From positions 4,338,001-4,402,000 of the forward strand of contig CM060732.1 in the NCBI GenBank assembly GCA_030704615.1: a stretch of DNA of 64,000 nucleotides. Reading direction: 5' to 3'. Origin of the DNA: Takakia lepidozioides. Its lineage: Eukaryota; Streptophyta; Takakiopsida; Takakiales; Takakiaceae. Below are positions 43,850 through 56,499 of this stretch, piece by piece. Positions within the stretch are counted from its first letter, which is position 1; each line of letters opens with the position of its first letter. The position numbers and the translations under genes are program-made. The notes beneath the pieces were generated by a model. That model was not told the origin of the DNA and did no database searches. It was given only the letters and a program-made list of their open reading frames with translations.

Positions 43850-44500
43850 AGATGGTGTTTTGAGCATGGTAGGTAGGCCCGATGTGGCCCAATTTCACAT
43901 GAGAAAACAAGCATTGTGCGGGCCAAAAACAGTGTGCGTTGCCGCACACTGCTTGAGCTTCCAAATAGGGGTGTTTTCAGCATGACATTAGGCCCTATGT
44001 GGCACATTTCCACATAGAAAGACATGCAGAGAGGGGGCCACACACTGTTCGTTCTTCCAACTATGGGTGTTTTGAGCAACCATACTGGCTGTGTTTCGCC
44101 CAATTTCACATTAAAAAAACAAGCAGAGATGGGGCCCAAATCATTTGAGTTTCCAATTAGGGGTGGTTTGAACATGGCATAGTGGCCCTATTCTGACGAT
44201 TTTTAAATCAAAAAATAGGCAGTGAAGGGGGCACAAACAGTGGCCCCTGTGTGCACGATTTCCAAATGAAAAAACAATGACAAGGGGGGCTCAAACAGTG
44301 TGCGTCAACGTACACTGTTTCAGCTGCCACATAAATGTGGATTGAACCTGACAAAGATGCCATTTCTGGCCGTTATGAAAAAGAAAAACAAGGCAAAAAA
44401 CAAGGCAAAATGGGGGCTCAAACAGTGTGCGTTGCCGCAATAGGGGTGGAATGAACATTACAGAGAGGCCCCTGTGTGCAAGATTTTCACATGAACAATA
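43850..44500. repeat. Diverged tandem repeats, about 110-130 bp
   Basis: Roughly five units share GGGTGTTTTGAGCATG, GGCCC(G/T)ATGTGGC, TTTCACATGAAAAAACAAGC and CAAACAGTGTGCGTTGCCGC. Several contain a GTGTGCGTTGCCGCACAC palindrome (43926-43950). They separate accessory copies ii and iii and appear to cut into an exon of copy iii. Confidence 0.6.
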
Positions 44501-45161
44501 GTGTGTGAACCAAGCTTGTTGTCACATGCGATTTCTCTGTCGATCTGCAAAAACATTGGAAACATTGCATTCCTTAACACTGTTTTTTGAGGATTAATAA
44601 GACACTACAGAGGGAATGAAATCTCCTGGATGACTTACTTGTTCACGTCGTGCATAATTGTAAGAAGCCTAGCGATGTCGTTTCCAGGATCCAAAACCAT
44701 TGCCTCCACAGCAACATGCTTGTCTTTGTCTTTCGCATGGTGTTTCTGAATGTATCCCATCCATGCCAGCAATCGGTGGTTGCCGTCCTAGACGTAGAAC
44801 ATGTGGTTGCAGAATTGCTGGGTGTTCTTTCCCATCATGAGGCCCAGCTCGAACTCCTCATTGGCATCTTTCCAGCACTCATCCCAGTTATCACTGATCT
44901 CTGGAGACACTGATGTGCTTTTCCCATTTATATCATCAGTGACACATAAAAAACTTGTGCACCAAGTCTATATCCATGCACAAAATCACTCTCCAATTTT
45001 GTTATATCATAGATTGCGGCTTTTATGACTCCCATGGGTGCGTAGTCATGGCAGATTTGTGGCAGAAATGCCATTTGCAGTCGTAAAATGCTTTTGAAGT
45101 CATAATGCAAGTCTGGGGAAGGCGTATATGCGACTGCATGGCTCCGGACTCTGCGCAACAC
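44500..45161 (-). pseudogene. MULE accessory gene copy iii (fragment)
   Basis: The minus frame shows KLESDFVHGYRLGAQVFYVS, NEEFELGLMMGK, then FYV, a TAG in place of the tryptophan codon, and DGNHRLLAWMGYIQKHHAK (44768-44805), VEAMVLDPGNDIARLLTIMH. Intron and next exon start can be aligned to copies D and ii down to about 44500. No start codon is visible, and both ends are lost. Confidence 0.6.
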
Positions 45162-45474
45162 AGGTCAAACATGTTTGACCACGAATATTGGCATGGTACA
45201 TATGACTACTAGTCACGGTCATGGCTACACTGGAATGACGTGTACATATTGCTAGACAGACATATGACTTCATGACTCTCATTCTAATGCATTCTGCCAG
45301 ATCATCACATAGATGAATCACTACATGACTGCACGTGTCAACACATGCTTTTCTGGTTATATATATAATATATGAGTATTTATATTTTGAAAAAACGGAG
45401 ACTCTGACCACTAGAATGAATTAAAAAAAACAAAAAAAAAAGTGCAAAAAAATTTAAAGAAAAACACATGATAG

Positions 45475-45690
45475 AGTAAGTGGCACAGTGTGTCGCCCTG
45501 GTGGTTTGGGATTCAAACCCGCTGCCCTTATCCTGTATGTGGGATTGTTCGTGACGGTATGTCTGGGCGTTGATCATCATGTAGGTCTTATGGCCCATAA
45601 ATGAAGGCGGGTGAAATTTTCCCCCTCCTCAAGGGCCCGTGGTTTCCTTTAAGAAAAGAAAAAAAAGAAAAAAAATCAAAAATGGGCTTT
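45475..45690 (+). mobile_element. tRNA-derived SINE with A-rich tail
   Basis: A box TGGCACAGTGTG at 45481-45492 and B-box-like GGATTCAAACCC at 45509-45520 with a possible T-arm stem, followed by an unrelated body and an A-rich 3' end (AAAGAAAAAAAAGAAAAAAA near 45651-45680). Distinct in sequence from the SINE at 4330. Confidence 0.55.
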
Positions 45691-46084
45691 TAGGGTTTAT
45701 AAAAAGGTTTAAAATCTTAAAAAGTTGCCCATCACGGTAGGGTGAACAGACTTAGAGCAAGTGGGAGGGAGGGAGAGAGATGGCTGGGACTTAGAGTGAG
45801 CGAGCGGGAGTGAGGGCAAACATGCATGGGAGTCAGCTTCGTCTTAGCAGGCCGTGTTTCAATCTCTACCCGCTCAGCCCTGATTTTACAGCACGGAGCA
45901 GAGCTGGCATTAGTTTCTTAAAGATCCTTCACGATGGTGGGACAACCGCAATCGCAAGGTGTGGCTTTTCCTTGGTTGAACGCCGTCATGTCTGTCTTCA
46001 TAGCCTACTTTCTTTGCTGCACGACATCTTGTATGTCCCCTTAGATTTCCTTTCTAAGCTTCTCCTAGACAACAAACAATTCAC

Positions 46085-48364
46085 ATGCAAAGGGCTGGCT
46101 TGCGGCTGGCCACTTTCAACTTCTCAGGGCTTACTAACCAAAGGAAACAACTCGAAGTTGGACAAGTCCTTCGGACTAATGATATTCATATCTGTGCTGG
46201 GCAAGAAACATGGGAAACTTCGGATAAACTGGTTGGAGATGTCAATGGTTATAAATGGGCAGGTAGGATGTGTACTCTCAAGGCAGCCTCTGCCAAACGC
46301 GGTCATAAAGGGGTTGGATTCTTTGTTCGTGTTCTCTTGTTTGATAATTGTGAAATTATCAACAAGGGTTTGAGGTACGAACATAGTATCTGGCTAAAAC
46401 TGAATCTGAAGGGCGGCATGAGTACGAAGGACCTCTTTGTGGGTTGTGTTTACATGCCCACAGAGGGGACCCTTAGTGCTGACGCAGACAAAGCCTTCGA
46501 AGATGTAAAGCTGGACTATGCTTCGTTCCTTGCCAAAGGTTAGGTAGTGCTATTGGGTGACTTCAATGCCCGTGTGGGCAAAGGGCTCCATCAGGACGAT
46601 ATCATTGGGCCTTTTGGTGAGGACGAGCTGAATTCTAATGGCAGACGGTTAATTAACTGTCTGGAAGAGCTTCAGCTTTTGACCTTTAATAACAGGACAA
46701 GAGGTGACCAAGTGCAGTGGACTCGTGAGAAATCCCAAACTGGGGAACGTTCCATTGTGGACTATATCATAATGGACAAAAATTTGTTTCCCCAGTGTGC
46801 CAATGTGTTGATCGATAGAACTGATATTGGTACCTCTGACCACTTCCTGGTTTGGACTGAGATCAAAAGGTGTTTTCCCAACACCAACAGATCTGTGAAA
46901 CGTTCGATTCGGAAGTGGCGCATAGAAAAAATCCATAATGAGGAGGTCAAGGCTGAGTACGTCCAGGCCTTGCAAGAGGCTCTCCCTCATTTTGTCCAAT
47001 CGCTCCAAGAACTTCAGTCTCGCTCTGACAACGCAAGAAATGAAGTCGAAAGAGCAGTGGACTCTTGGGAGAGTTTCGTCTCCTCCGTGGCTGACAAGAT
47101 CATTGGGAGGAAACTAATTGTCTGTGGTAGAGCTGTTAATTGGTGGACCAATGAGATCAAACTCAAGATAGCTGAGAGACGAGCCCTCTATAAAGAGTGC
47201 TGCAATTTGAAAACCAACAGAGAATTGTGGGTGAGGTACTATCAGCTCCGGAAAGATATCAATCAGCTTGTTAGGTCTCAGAAGAAATTATACTGGGATA
47301 AGTTATACAGTGAAATAAACTCAAACCACCATGGTGGTAATGACAAGAAATTCTGGTTGGCCCTTCAACGTTTGTACAAGCCTAAAAACGGTCAGCAAGT
47401 ACAAGCGCTGAAGACTACTAAAGGTGCAGTGGTGACTTCATCGGTTGACATTGTCAAAACCTTTGAAAATCACTACAGTATCCTTGGCAGAACTTCTAAG
47501 TCTAACAGTGAGGGGTCTTCTGCTGAATGGAGGGACACAGTTGGAAAAATTGTTCCTATGATTCAAAACAGCCCTGATGAACTGGAGTATATTTCAATGG
47601 CTTATAACGCTCCCATTAGTTCTTCTGAGATTGTGGAAGCAATTGAACATTTAAATGGATATAAAGCTGGTGGACCTGATGGTATTGTCAACAAGCTTAT
47701 CAAGCACGGTGGCGATCCCATGATAGAGGCCCTAGTTCTCCTCTTTAACCTTATCTGGAAGACTGAAATGATCCCCTTTCGCTGGCGACAGGGGGTCATT
47801 GTCAGTCTATACAAGAAGGGTGACAGAGAAGAACCGGGGAACTACCGTGGCATCACGCTCCTCAATGTTGTTGGCAAGACATTCTGCAGAGTTATAAGTA
47901 CTCGTCTCGAGGTTGATCTGGAGTCTAGAGGTTGTTTCCACGAAGGCCAAGCTGGCTTTCGGCAAAACAAGGGCTGTGTGGATCATATCTTCACTCTAAG
48001 CCAGATTATTCAGGGAAGGAAAAAAGAAGGGAAACCCACTTATGTTTTTTTCCTGGATGTCAAAAAGGCTTATGACATAGTGTGGAGAGATGGCCTATGG
48101 TTCCGCCTCTGGTCTTGTGGGATCAAGGGAAAGATGTGGAGAGTTGTCCACAACTTGAATGCTTACACCAAAAGTTGTGTCACTGTTAACGGACAGAAGT
48201 CCAACTTCTTTGACATAGACCAAGGTGTAGCTCAAGGATGTACTCTCTCCCCTCTGCTCTTCAATGTTTTCATCAATCAACTCCTCGAGGATGTGGAAAG
48301 TGAAGGATTTGGGTTAAGGGTGGGTGATACCACCTTATGTTTGCAGATGACTTTGCAGGCATAG
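46085..48364 (+). pseudogene. LINE endonuclease and reverse transcriptase
   Basis: Enzyme of target-primed reverse transcription. APE endonuclease: LRLATFNFSGL, CAGQETW (metal-binding glutamate), GCVYMPTEG, then after a TAG at 46541-46543 in the same frame LLGDFNARVG, SIVDYIIMD and TSDHFLVW (SDH motif). RT: HLNGYKAGGPDGI, WRQGVIVSLYKKGDREEPGN, YRGITLLNVVGKTF, GQAGFRQNKGCVDHIF, VFFLDVKKAYDIVW (first aspartates), GVAQGCTLSPLLFNVF. The catalytic FADD box lies at about 48339-48353 but in a shifted frame (one-base change near 48330). Only the amber codon and this shift disable an otherwise long open frame, so the copy is young. Confidence 0.9.
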
Positions 48365-48397
48365 GGGAGACTCCAACCAATCTCCTTAGAGGCTGTA

Positions 48398-49000
48398 GTG
48401 TCTGAAGCCATGTCTGTTGCCATGAGATTGTCTGATGAAAATGAAGTTAGGCAGAGAACTTCCTTGAACTTGTTTCCAGTCAGTGACATGGGGGTGGACA
48501 TCTTGGATGACCTCAAGGGTCTACCCACTCTCGGCACTAGACTGAAATTTAAACTCAGGGCAGGAAGCCTACCTTTGAACAGCAAACAGAAGCAGAGAAG
48601 AAAGGGAGAGTGCAATTGTCCGTTGTGTGGGCAATCTGAAGACAATATTCATTTTCTGATACGCTGTCCGGGGTTCTCTCACCAAAGAGACGCTCTCTTC
48701 AATTCTATCAAGGGAATTGTGCCTGTACCCCTGTTTACCAACTTTGAAAGTCTCGAGGCTGAGCCAAAAGCCCAGGCCCTCCTGAGGCCTAGTTTTTGGG
48801 CAAATCACACACAGCAGATTGATGCTTGTGTGAAGGGTTTTCTAGAGGATATCTGGAAAACCCGGATTAATTCCTTATATGATGGTAAGTCTTACTACCA
48901 ACGTCAGCCCTTGACGGAGGTAGGTTCTGTTCCTTGTGTTCCTGCTCAAACTGGGCGCAGGGTCAATGGCCACAAGGCTACGGCAAACAACGTCTTATGA
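48398..49000 (+). pseudogene. LINE ORF2 C-terminal region
   Basis: An open frame follows the RT block after an internal deletion (the thumb region is missing). It contains CNCPLCGQSEDNIHFLIRCP, a C-x2-C...H-x4-C zinc-binding pattern typical of LINE C-termini, then a basic tail ending at TGA 48998-49000. Confidence 0.75.
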
Positions 49001-49229
49001 GTACAATCTAAGCTTCTCTGTCAGCTCCGTAGGGTTTGTGTTATTGTATGGCAGCGTCCAATTTGTATTCCTAGTCATTTTGTTGGTTGATAGATTGCTG
49101 TCACAGTACGCGTGTCACAGTACAAGCTGTAAGAAAGCAAGAGATACATAGTTATACAGTCAAATAGACAACTATCAGTTTCTGTGGAATCTCTTCCCAA
49201 TGGCAGGATGGGTTGGGAACAGCCAAGTC

Positions 49230-49731
49230 AGGAGGCGAATGCCTGTCAAATTACCACATGTCCTTCTGAACACTGCCCCTGCCCTGGTGGACATGTATGC
49301 CAAATGTGGGTGCATCGAGGATGCCAAGGGAGTGTTCAACACTGTGGCTGAACGAGATGTGGTGTTGTGGAGTGCGATGCTTGCAGGGTATGCACAGCTG
49401 GGGTGCGGGATGGAGGCTCCAACCTTTGAGCAAATGATGGGGGAAGGGGTGAAGGCCGTTGACATAACATTTGTGTGCGTTTACAATGCGTCTGGCAGCC
49501 CTAGAAAAGGGCAAAGAGATCCCTGGTAACATCATCAAATCTGCAATTGTACCAGATGTCATCCTGAACATTGCTCTGGTGGCCATGTATGCTAAATGTG
49601 GGAGCGTTGAGGATGCTAAGGGAGTGTTCAACACTATGGCTGAACCAGATGTGGTGTCGTGGAATGCGATGCTTGCAGGGTGTACAGAGCAGGAGCGCGA
49701 GATGGGGCTTTGGACACCTGAAAGCAAATGA
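49230..49731 (+). pseudogene. PLS-type pentatricopeptide-repeat relic
   Basis: PPR proteins bind organellar RNA. Two tandem segments encode VDMYAKCGCIEDAKGVFNTV plus RDVVLWSAMLAGYAQLG, and ALEKGKEIPGNIIKSAIVPD, then MYAKCGSVEDAKGVFNTMAE and VVSWNAMLAG. These are L/S/P motifs of the land-plant PLS class. A frameshift near 49490 separates the two segments and a stop at 49729-49731 ends the second. No start, E or DYW domain is present. Intronless and short: a captured or duplicated fragment. Confidence 0.75.
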
Positions 49732-49759
49732 TGGGGAAAGGGGTGAAGGTACATTCTTC

Positions 49760-51700
49760 AACATATTTCACCCTGTTTTCCCTGCTAGTGTTTGCTTTGA
49801 CAATTTTAGGCTGTCATTGTCAGCTGCTAGCAGCAAGGTGAGGATATATGCATGATTTTGTGCAGAGGCATGGATAGCTGAAGGAGTAGGGATTTTGTGT
49901 GGGTCCAAGAGGGTCAGATTTCAAGCACGTTCATGGCACTCGCAGTCCACCCATCGACGGCCGTGGTAGAAGACGTGGTGTTGGGGCCAGAATCTTTGTG
50001 GATGACATAGCACAGGAGGTCGAGACTGATTCTGATGACTGTGACACTTGATATGAAGTTTTCTTTTGCTTTTATTCGGGGCCAAATTTGAAATGGGATG
50101 GTTGTGTGTCATTGTTGTCCTATTTGCGTGGGATGCAAATTCATGGAAACAAACTATTGTTGGAGATGGGGGTTGCATGGACTGCCCGGATTGTTCCTTC
50201 AATCTATTTAGTGTTTTGTGGACCTCACAGGCTTGAGTGCATTGCAAAAACAAACAAACGACTTTGGATCGTGTAGAGCATTCTCGCATCATTTGCTCGT
50301 TGGTCTCCAAACCATTCCTGCTAGAAGAATGCTTGGTAAATCCATCACGGTGAAGTCCACGTGATCAAAGAGCGTTCAGGCATTCTCAAATCTAGTGAGC
50401 ATCCATGATGCTCCCGCACATACCTGGCATGTTCGCAAGGGTGGTGAGTAAGAAAAGATTTCGCAGGGATCCGCTTTGGATGATGTCAATGTGCACCTCC
50501 TCACGACGTACCCACATTCCAATGCAGGGGCTTGGTATGTTGATAACGTCTGGATGGATGCAATGGATAGAAAGGATGGATACAATGGATGTAACACATC
50601 CAGTCTGCATTCCCGGGAAATGGCTGATCAACCCGCGGTAATAGGTGACACCCGCGGAAATAGGCCCTGTATGCATGCTGACGTGGCGTGAGCCTGTGTT
50701 GGGCTCACGGTTTCCTAGGCTCACGCCTCCGGGCTCACGGAATAGCACCCCCCATAACCGCACTATGCTACTGCAGGAAATAAACTGGATCCCATGACTC
50801 CTCACTCTAGAAGGTCTTGAGATCTCAACACTAATCACTCGGGTCCCTGATGACTACTCGATGCGGGCTCGTCCTCCTCCTCCGAGGTGTACTCAATAGG
50901 TCCACTCGGGGAACTCTCTACTAAGGAGGTCTCATGTACCACTCAAAGTGGCAAACAGGGAAAATATGCCAAAGGAACCCTCCGGCCAAAAGAGAAAGAT
51001 ACCGGCTTGGACGGATCCGGCGGGAGAGACCTACGAACTGCAGGAGGTAATGAAATGAAAGAACTCTCTGCTGGGTGGCCTCTAACTGTATCTAGCAATG
51101 ACAGGGAACCGGATGCAACCAACTCACGAATAAGAGATGTTGGTGTGGTCCCTCGGTGATAGTATCGCGGTGGTAAGAACGGCTGGCAGGAACTCCTCGG
51201 ATATGGGAGACGCTTGCTCTCGAATCCAGGTCCTCTCCTGGGCCGACTCCAATCAGCCAATCCACGAAGGCAGGGCGGTGACCGCAAATGGCACGTCCTA
51301 CGCACTCCCTCAATGGAGCTGATCGCCGAGCGGTCCTCTGCGCGTGTATAACAAGGTATCTGTGATAGTGCGGCACAACGCACAACAAGCCAAATAGGCC
51401 ACCTGCCATGCAAGATGGACCTCAAGGGCCGAGTCAAAATGAATATAAGCAAGAAAAGGTGGCTGACAACAACCCGACCAACGTGTGTTGAACCGGAAAA
51501 AAATGGAAATAGGAGCCATCTGGGCTCCAAGGCCTCGGGCTCCAACCCGGGCAGAAATCCAATACCTGCGATACTCCTTTGCAATGGTCAAGATGTCGTC
51601 GCTATCCCTCAATGCATACTACCCAGCTTTCTATCTCCACCTTTTATCTCGATCTGGTGTTTACAGGGCCTACACGGATCAGTTCTACTTGTGATCCCGC
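49760..51700. other. No genes supported; composition mixed
   Basis: A 213-codon minus frame (51584-50943) has no domain and Arg/Ser/Pro-rich composition. At 50665-50750, GCTGACGTGGCGTGAGCCTG, GGCTCACGG and CATAACCGC words resemble the MULE left ends at 35615 and 58814, so an old MULE end may lie here. Confidence 0.35.
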
Positions 51701-51719
51701 CTAGCTACCCTCATCTTGA

Positions 51720-54700
51720 ACCGGAGACCTTTCCCTGGATATCTCTCCCGTCGAGGCTCCAACCATTGTCCCACTTTGCCATTTTTGCTATTTTTTGTGA
51801 ATTTCCAGCGACCAAAAGTACTTGGAATTCCACATCTCCATCACCGCTTATCCAAAAATCATGAGACCAAGCCGGTGCACCCCTCCTCATCGAGGGCTTT
51901 CCAACGGCACCAAGCACCCGCGCTGGGGCCCTGCGGTTTGGGAGATCTCAACGACGCTACAAAACAAAACAAAACAAAGGTCTCCCTTCATATATTGATA
52001 GGGTAGCCTGTGCCGTTGGCCCAAGTATCCAATGTCATCTAAGCCCAAGTGCAAGATCTCCTATGTCGAGGCCCAACTGCGACCTCTAGGGTAGCCTGTG
52101 CCGTTGGCTCAAGTGTCCAGGGTCATCTAAGCACATGTGCAATCTCCTATGTATCCAAGCGTGTCTCCTATGTCGAGGCCCAAGTCGACATATACGGTAG
52201 CTTGTGCTACGGGCCCATGTGTGAATAATTGAAATCTAAGACCAAGTGCAATTTCCTATGTATCCTAGAGTGTGTCTCCTATGTTGAGGCCCATCTAAGC
52301 CCAAGTGCAATCTTTTATGTATCCAAGTGCATCTCCCGTGTAGAGGCCCAAGTGTCCAGTGTCATTTAAGCCCAAGTGCAATCTCCTATGTATCGAATGA
52401 CATCTCCCATGTGCGTCTCCTATGTCGAGGCCCATCTAGGCCCAGTGTGCAATCTTTATGTATCCAAGTGCATCTCCCGTGTAGATGCCCAAGTGTCCAC
52501 TGTCATTTAAGACCAGTGCAATTTCTTATGTCTCCCAGTGCGTCTCTTATGTTGAGGCCCAAGTGCGACCTCTAGTGTAGCCTATTCCGTGGCCTATGTT
52601 TGAAAAATTGAAATCTAAGCCCAAGTGCAATCTTCTATTCATGTATCCAAGTGCATCTCCCATGTAGAGGCCCAAGTGTGACCTCCAGTGTCCACTACAA
52701 TCCCCAATGTATCCAAAGACCTACAGTTTGGGAGATCTCTATGTCATTGCCCACCTTGGTATTTTTGCAATCTCCCTTCTCGAGGCTTCATATGTTGATA
52801 TATCCACTTTGCTATTTTTTGCAAATTTCCAGCGACAAAAAGTATTTGAAATTCCAAATCTGCCACATGATGGGCCAATCAGTGCTCCAGGAAAACCCAC
52901 TTTGCTATTTTTTTCGAATTTCCAATGACCCAAAGCACTTGAAATTCCATATCTCCCACACCGCCAGTCCAAAAATCATGAGACCAAGCTGGTGCACCCC
53001 TCCTCATCGAGGGCTTTCCAACGGCACCAAGCACCGGGGCTTGGGCCCCGCGGTTTGGGAGATCTCAACGACGCTACAAACTAGGGTTTACAAACTAAGG
53101 CCTTTGTCGTATGCATGCAGCTTGAAAGGGGGAGTAATACCCGCAAGTTTGCATTAAGACCTTAGAGAGAAGTTCACGTGACACCAGCATGGCAAATTTA
53201 TGAGGTAGGCAACGCACCGTCCGGTGGAAGGGTGGCTGAAGGGGATTTAGGAGTGAATGATGGAGGAAGACGGACTTTTTGGTATGACGGAAAGTAGGAA
53301 GAGGGTGAGATGGAGAACGTGGAGGTGGTATGGAGGTGGTGTTGGTAGTAAAATGGAGTGAGATGTTGGTGTTATGCATGCTCGTGTAGACTGAAAGTGG
53401 AAGCATTGTAAATTAGGAGTCATGTTTTCTTTTCAGCGATGAGTGTTGCTCAAGAAGGAGAGTGGCATGTAGTCTGAAAACGAGTGCATGGAGGAGTCCT
53501 CTTTGTCGTGAACTTGTAAGAACTTCATACGGTAAGCACCAAGTATCATGCAGTCCAACCTGTTGGGGCAGATTTGACAGTGCAGCCGTGAGAACTGGGA
53601 TGTAACGATCAGATGAGGAAGGTGGAACGTGCGAATAAACGGATCAGATGAACCATCGAGTGCTGACTTCTTTTTCTTTAGATGAATTAAAAGAAAACAA
53701 ACAAACAACAAAAAGAGTGATTGTGAAAGCGTAGAGAGAAGGGAAAGAGAAATAGCTAGGGGACTGGATGATGTTTTCCTCTTCCGCTGCAGCAGCATCT
53801 ATTCCTTGAGCACTAATGAAGTGGGACATGTGACAACAAGAAGTGCAGGGAGCCCCTCTTTTTGTACCACAACATCTCCCATGTAGAGGCCCAAGTGGGA
53901 CTTCTAGTGTCCACTACAATCCCCAATGTATCCAAAGACCTAGAGTTTGGGAGATCTCTATATCATTGCCCACTTTGCTAGTTTTGCAATCTCCCTTGTC
54001 GAGGCTTCATATATTGATATATCCACTTTGCTATTTTTTGCAAATTTCCAGCGATCAAAAGGACTCGAAATTCCAAATCTGCCATTTGAAGGGCCAATCA
54101 CTGCTCCAAGAAAGCCCACTTTGCTATTTTTCCCGAATTTCCAGTGACCCAAAGCACTTGAAAATCGAAATCTCCCACACCGCCGGTCCAAAAATCATAA
54201 GACCAAGCCGGTGCACCCCTCCTCATCGAGGGCTTTCCAACGGCACCAAGCACCGGGGCTGGGGCCCCGCGGTTTGGGAGATCTCAACGATGCTACAAAA
54301 CAAAACAAAACAAAACAAACGTCTCGCTTCATATATTGACTAGGGTAGCCTGTGCCGTTGGCCCAAGTGTCCAATGTCATCTAAGTCCAAGTGCATCAAT
54401 ATATGAAGGAAGCCATATCCAATCATTTTTTTTCCACAAAGCCTACGACCAGATTTGAACCGGAGACCTTTCCCTTGATATCTCCAAGTGCTATCCCCTA
54501 TGTATCAAAGTGTCTCCTATGTTGAGTGTCATCTAAGTCCAAGTGCAATCCCCTATGTATCAAAGTGTCTCCTATGTTGAGGCCCAAATGCAACCTCCAG
54601 GGTAGCATGTGCCATTGGCCCAAGTGTCCAAGTCCAAGTGCATCATTATATGAAGCAAGCCATATCCATTCATTTTTTTTCCACAGAGCCTACTATCAGA

Positions 54701-55680
54701 TTTGAACCGGAGACCTTCCCCTTGATATCTCCAAGTGCTATCCCCTATATATCCAAGTGCGTCTCCTATGTCGAGGCTCAAATGCGACCTCTAGGGTAGC
54801 TTGTGCCGTTGGCCCAAATGCCCAGTGTCATCTAAGCCCAAGTGCAAGATCTCATATGTATCCTAGTGTGTCTCCTAAGTGAGGCCCAAGTGCGACCTCT
54901 AGGGTAGCCTGTGTTGTTGGCCCAAGTGTCCACTGTCGTCTAAGTAATCTAAGTCTAATGATTTAGCCATAATCATTTTTTTTTCCACATAGCCTATGAC
55001 CAGATTTGAACCGGAGACCTCTCCCTTGTTGTCTCTCCTGTCGAGGCTCCAACCATTGTCCCAGGAATGCCCACTTTGCCATTGTTGCTATTTTTTGTGA
55101 ATTTCCAACAACCAAAAGTACTTGGAATTCCACATCTCCCTCACCGCTTGTCCAAAAATCATGAGACCAAGCCGATGCATCCCTCCTCCTCGAGGGCTTT
55201 CCAACGGCACCAAGCACCGGGGCTGGGGCTCCACGGTTTGGGAGATCTCAACAACGCTACAAAACAAAACAAAACAAAACAAACGCCTCGCTTCATATAT
55301 TGACTAGGGTAGCCAATGCCATTGGTCCAAGTGTCCAATATCATCTATAAAGTCATCTAAGTCTAATCATTTTTAACAGAACCTACGACCTGATTTGAAC
55401 CGGAGACCTTTTCCTCTGATCATTGTCCCAGGAAAGCCCACATTGCTATTTTTCGGGAATTTTCAGCGACCAAAAGTACTTGAAATTCCATATCTCCCAC
55501 ACCGCAGGTCCAAAAATCATGAGACCAAGCCGGTGAACCCCTCCTCATCGAGGGCTTTCCAACGGTACCAAGCACCAGGGCTGGGGCCCCTCGGTTTGGG
55601 ACATCTCAACTCTACAAAACAAAACAAATGTCTCGAATCATATATTGATACTCATCTAGGGTAGCCTGTGCCGACTAGCT
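51720..55680. repeat. Field of complex dispersed/tandem repeats
   Basis: A core of about 250-400 bp with GGTTTGGGAGATCTCAACGA, TCGAGGGCTTTCCAACGGCA, CCACTTTGCTATTTTT and TCCAAAAATCATGAGACCAA is present about five times (51760-51980, 52715-53085, 53905-54310, 55040-55285, 55430-55625), usually ending in an AAAAC run. Between copies are degenerate CCCAAGTGCAATCTCCTATG TATCC units (51990-52700, 54330-54960). A minus-strand GGTTCAAATCTGGTC word (four times) resembles a tRNA B box, hinting at SINE ancestry. No coding sense. Confidence 0.7.
53090..53870. other. Unique insert in the repeat field
   Basis: Non-repetitive 780 bases between two repeat cores; no gene recognised. Short minus frames only. 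Confidence 0.4.
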
Positions 55681-55967
55681 GCATGTATAAAAAGCAGAAG
55701 TAAAGCAACTATGAATCTTTCAAAACTGGGCATACATGAACATACTACCTATTATTTTGACAAAAAATCTCAAATATACAAGTGTCGAGCAATGGCTAAC
55801 TGTTGAATGTTTTAAGTTGTAGTCCAAATGTGGGGATGACTTGTCGCGCACCTCACTTCGGTAAACTCCCAAACTGTCATAGTTACTCGCTTAATTTGGT
55901 GCACACGCCTAACTCCTAAACAGGCCACCGGGCCAACTTGGACATAACGGTCTCCTCATTTGTTTTG

Positions 55968-55998
<31 letters not shown>

Positions 55999-56499
55999 TT
56001 TGTTTTTTTTTGGTATACCGTAAATATTGATATACATACATATTATGTGTATGACCTATTTATTGCCTTGGTGATTATGTATGCGAAATATATATGTATT
56101 GAAGAGGGACAAAAAAAAAATACTTCGGCCATAGCCGACGTAATTAAAAGTCACTTCACGTTGCGGCTTTTGCCTTTTTTCGAAGGTGAGGAAAAAAACC
56201 TTGGGGATGCTTGGAATGATGACTATTATAATAATGTTTGACGCCCATCATCAACTACTTTAAAGGAGGACACATCACGAACCTCACCCAGCTTATACAG
56301 CCACTGGCAACCGACTCTTAACCCCCTGCGAATTCACTCTTAAACACTCTAGAGCTACTGCCAAAACCTGCCGATATCTTAGCTATCTTTTGCACTCTAT
56401 TCTGCCACCCCTCAGCCTCATGCACTCTTGAATGCGACTCTTGAATCAGAACTCAGACATCAACAGACACATTTGGTGCTACATGTGTAGATACGTACT
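55681..56499. other. A/T-rich DNA with a TTTTG run and a SINE-like core
   Basis: A TTTTG pentanucleotide run at about 55961-55995 is the complement of the AAAAC runs in the preceding repeat field. The block GTCACTTCACGTTGCGGCTT at 56150 resembles 17278-17297. No coding region is visible. Confidence 0.45.

Larger units (their letters stand above)
45700..49190 (+). mobile_element. APE-type LINE (non-LTR retrotransposon), internally deleted
   Basis: Single recognisable ORF2-like gene with endonuclease, RT and C-terminal zinc-binding region. No ORF1 was recognised in the 5' part (45700-46080). The 3' UTR extends to about 49190. No poly-A tail is evident; the tail region is AAGAAAGCAAGAGATACATA. 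Confidence 0.7.

Noticed and set aside
50943-51584. 213-codon minus-strand frame
   Set aside because: No domain, start context or homologue in the window; composition-driven.
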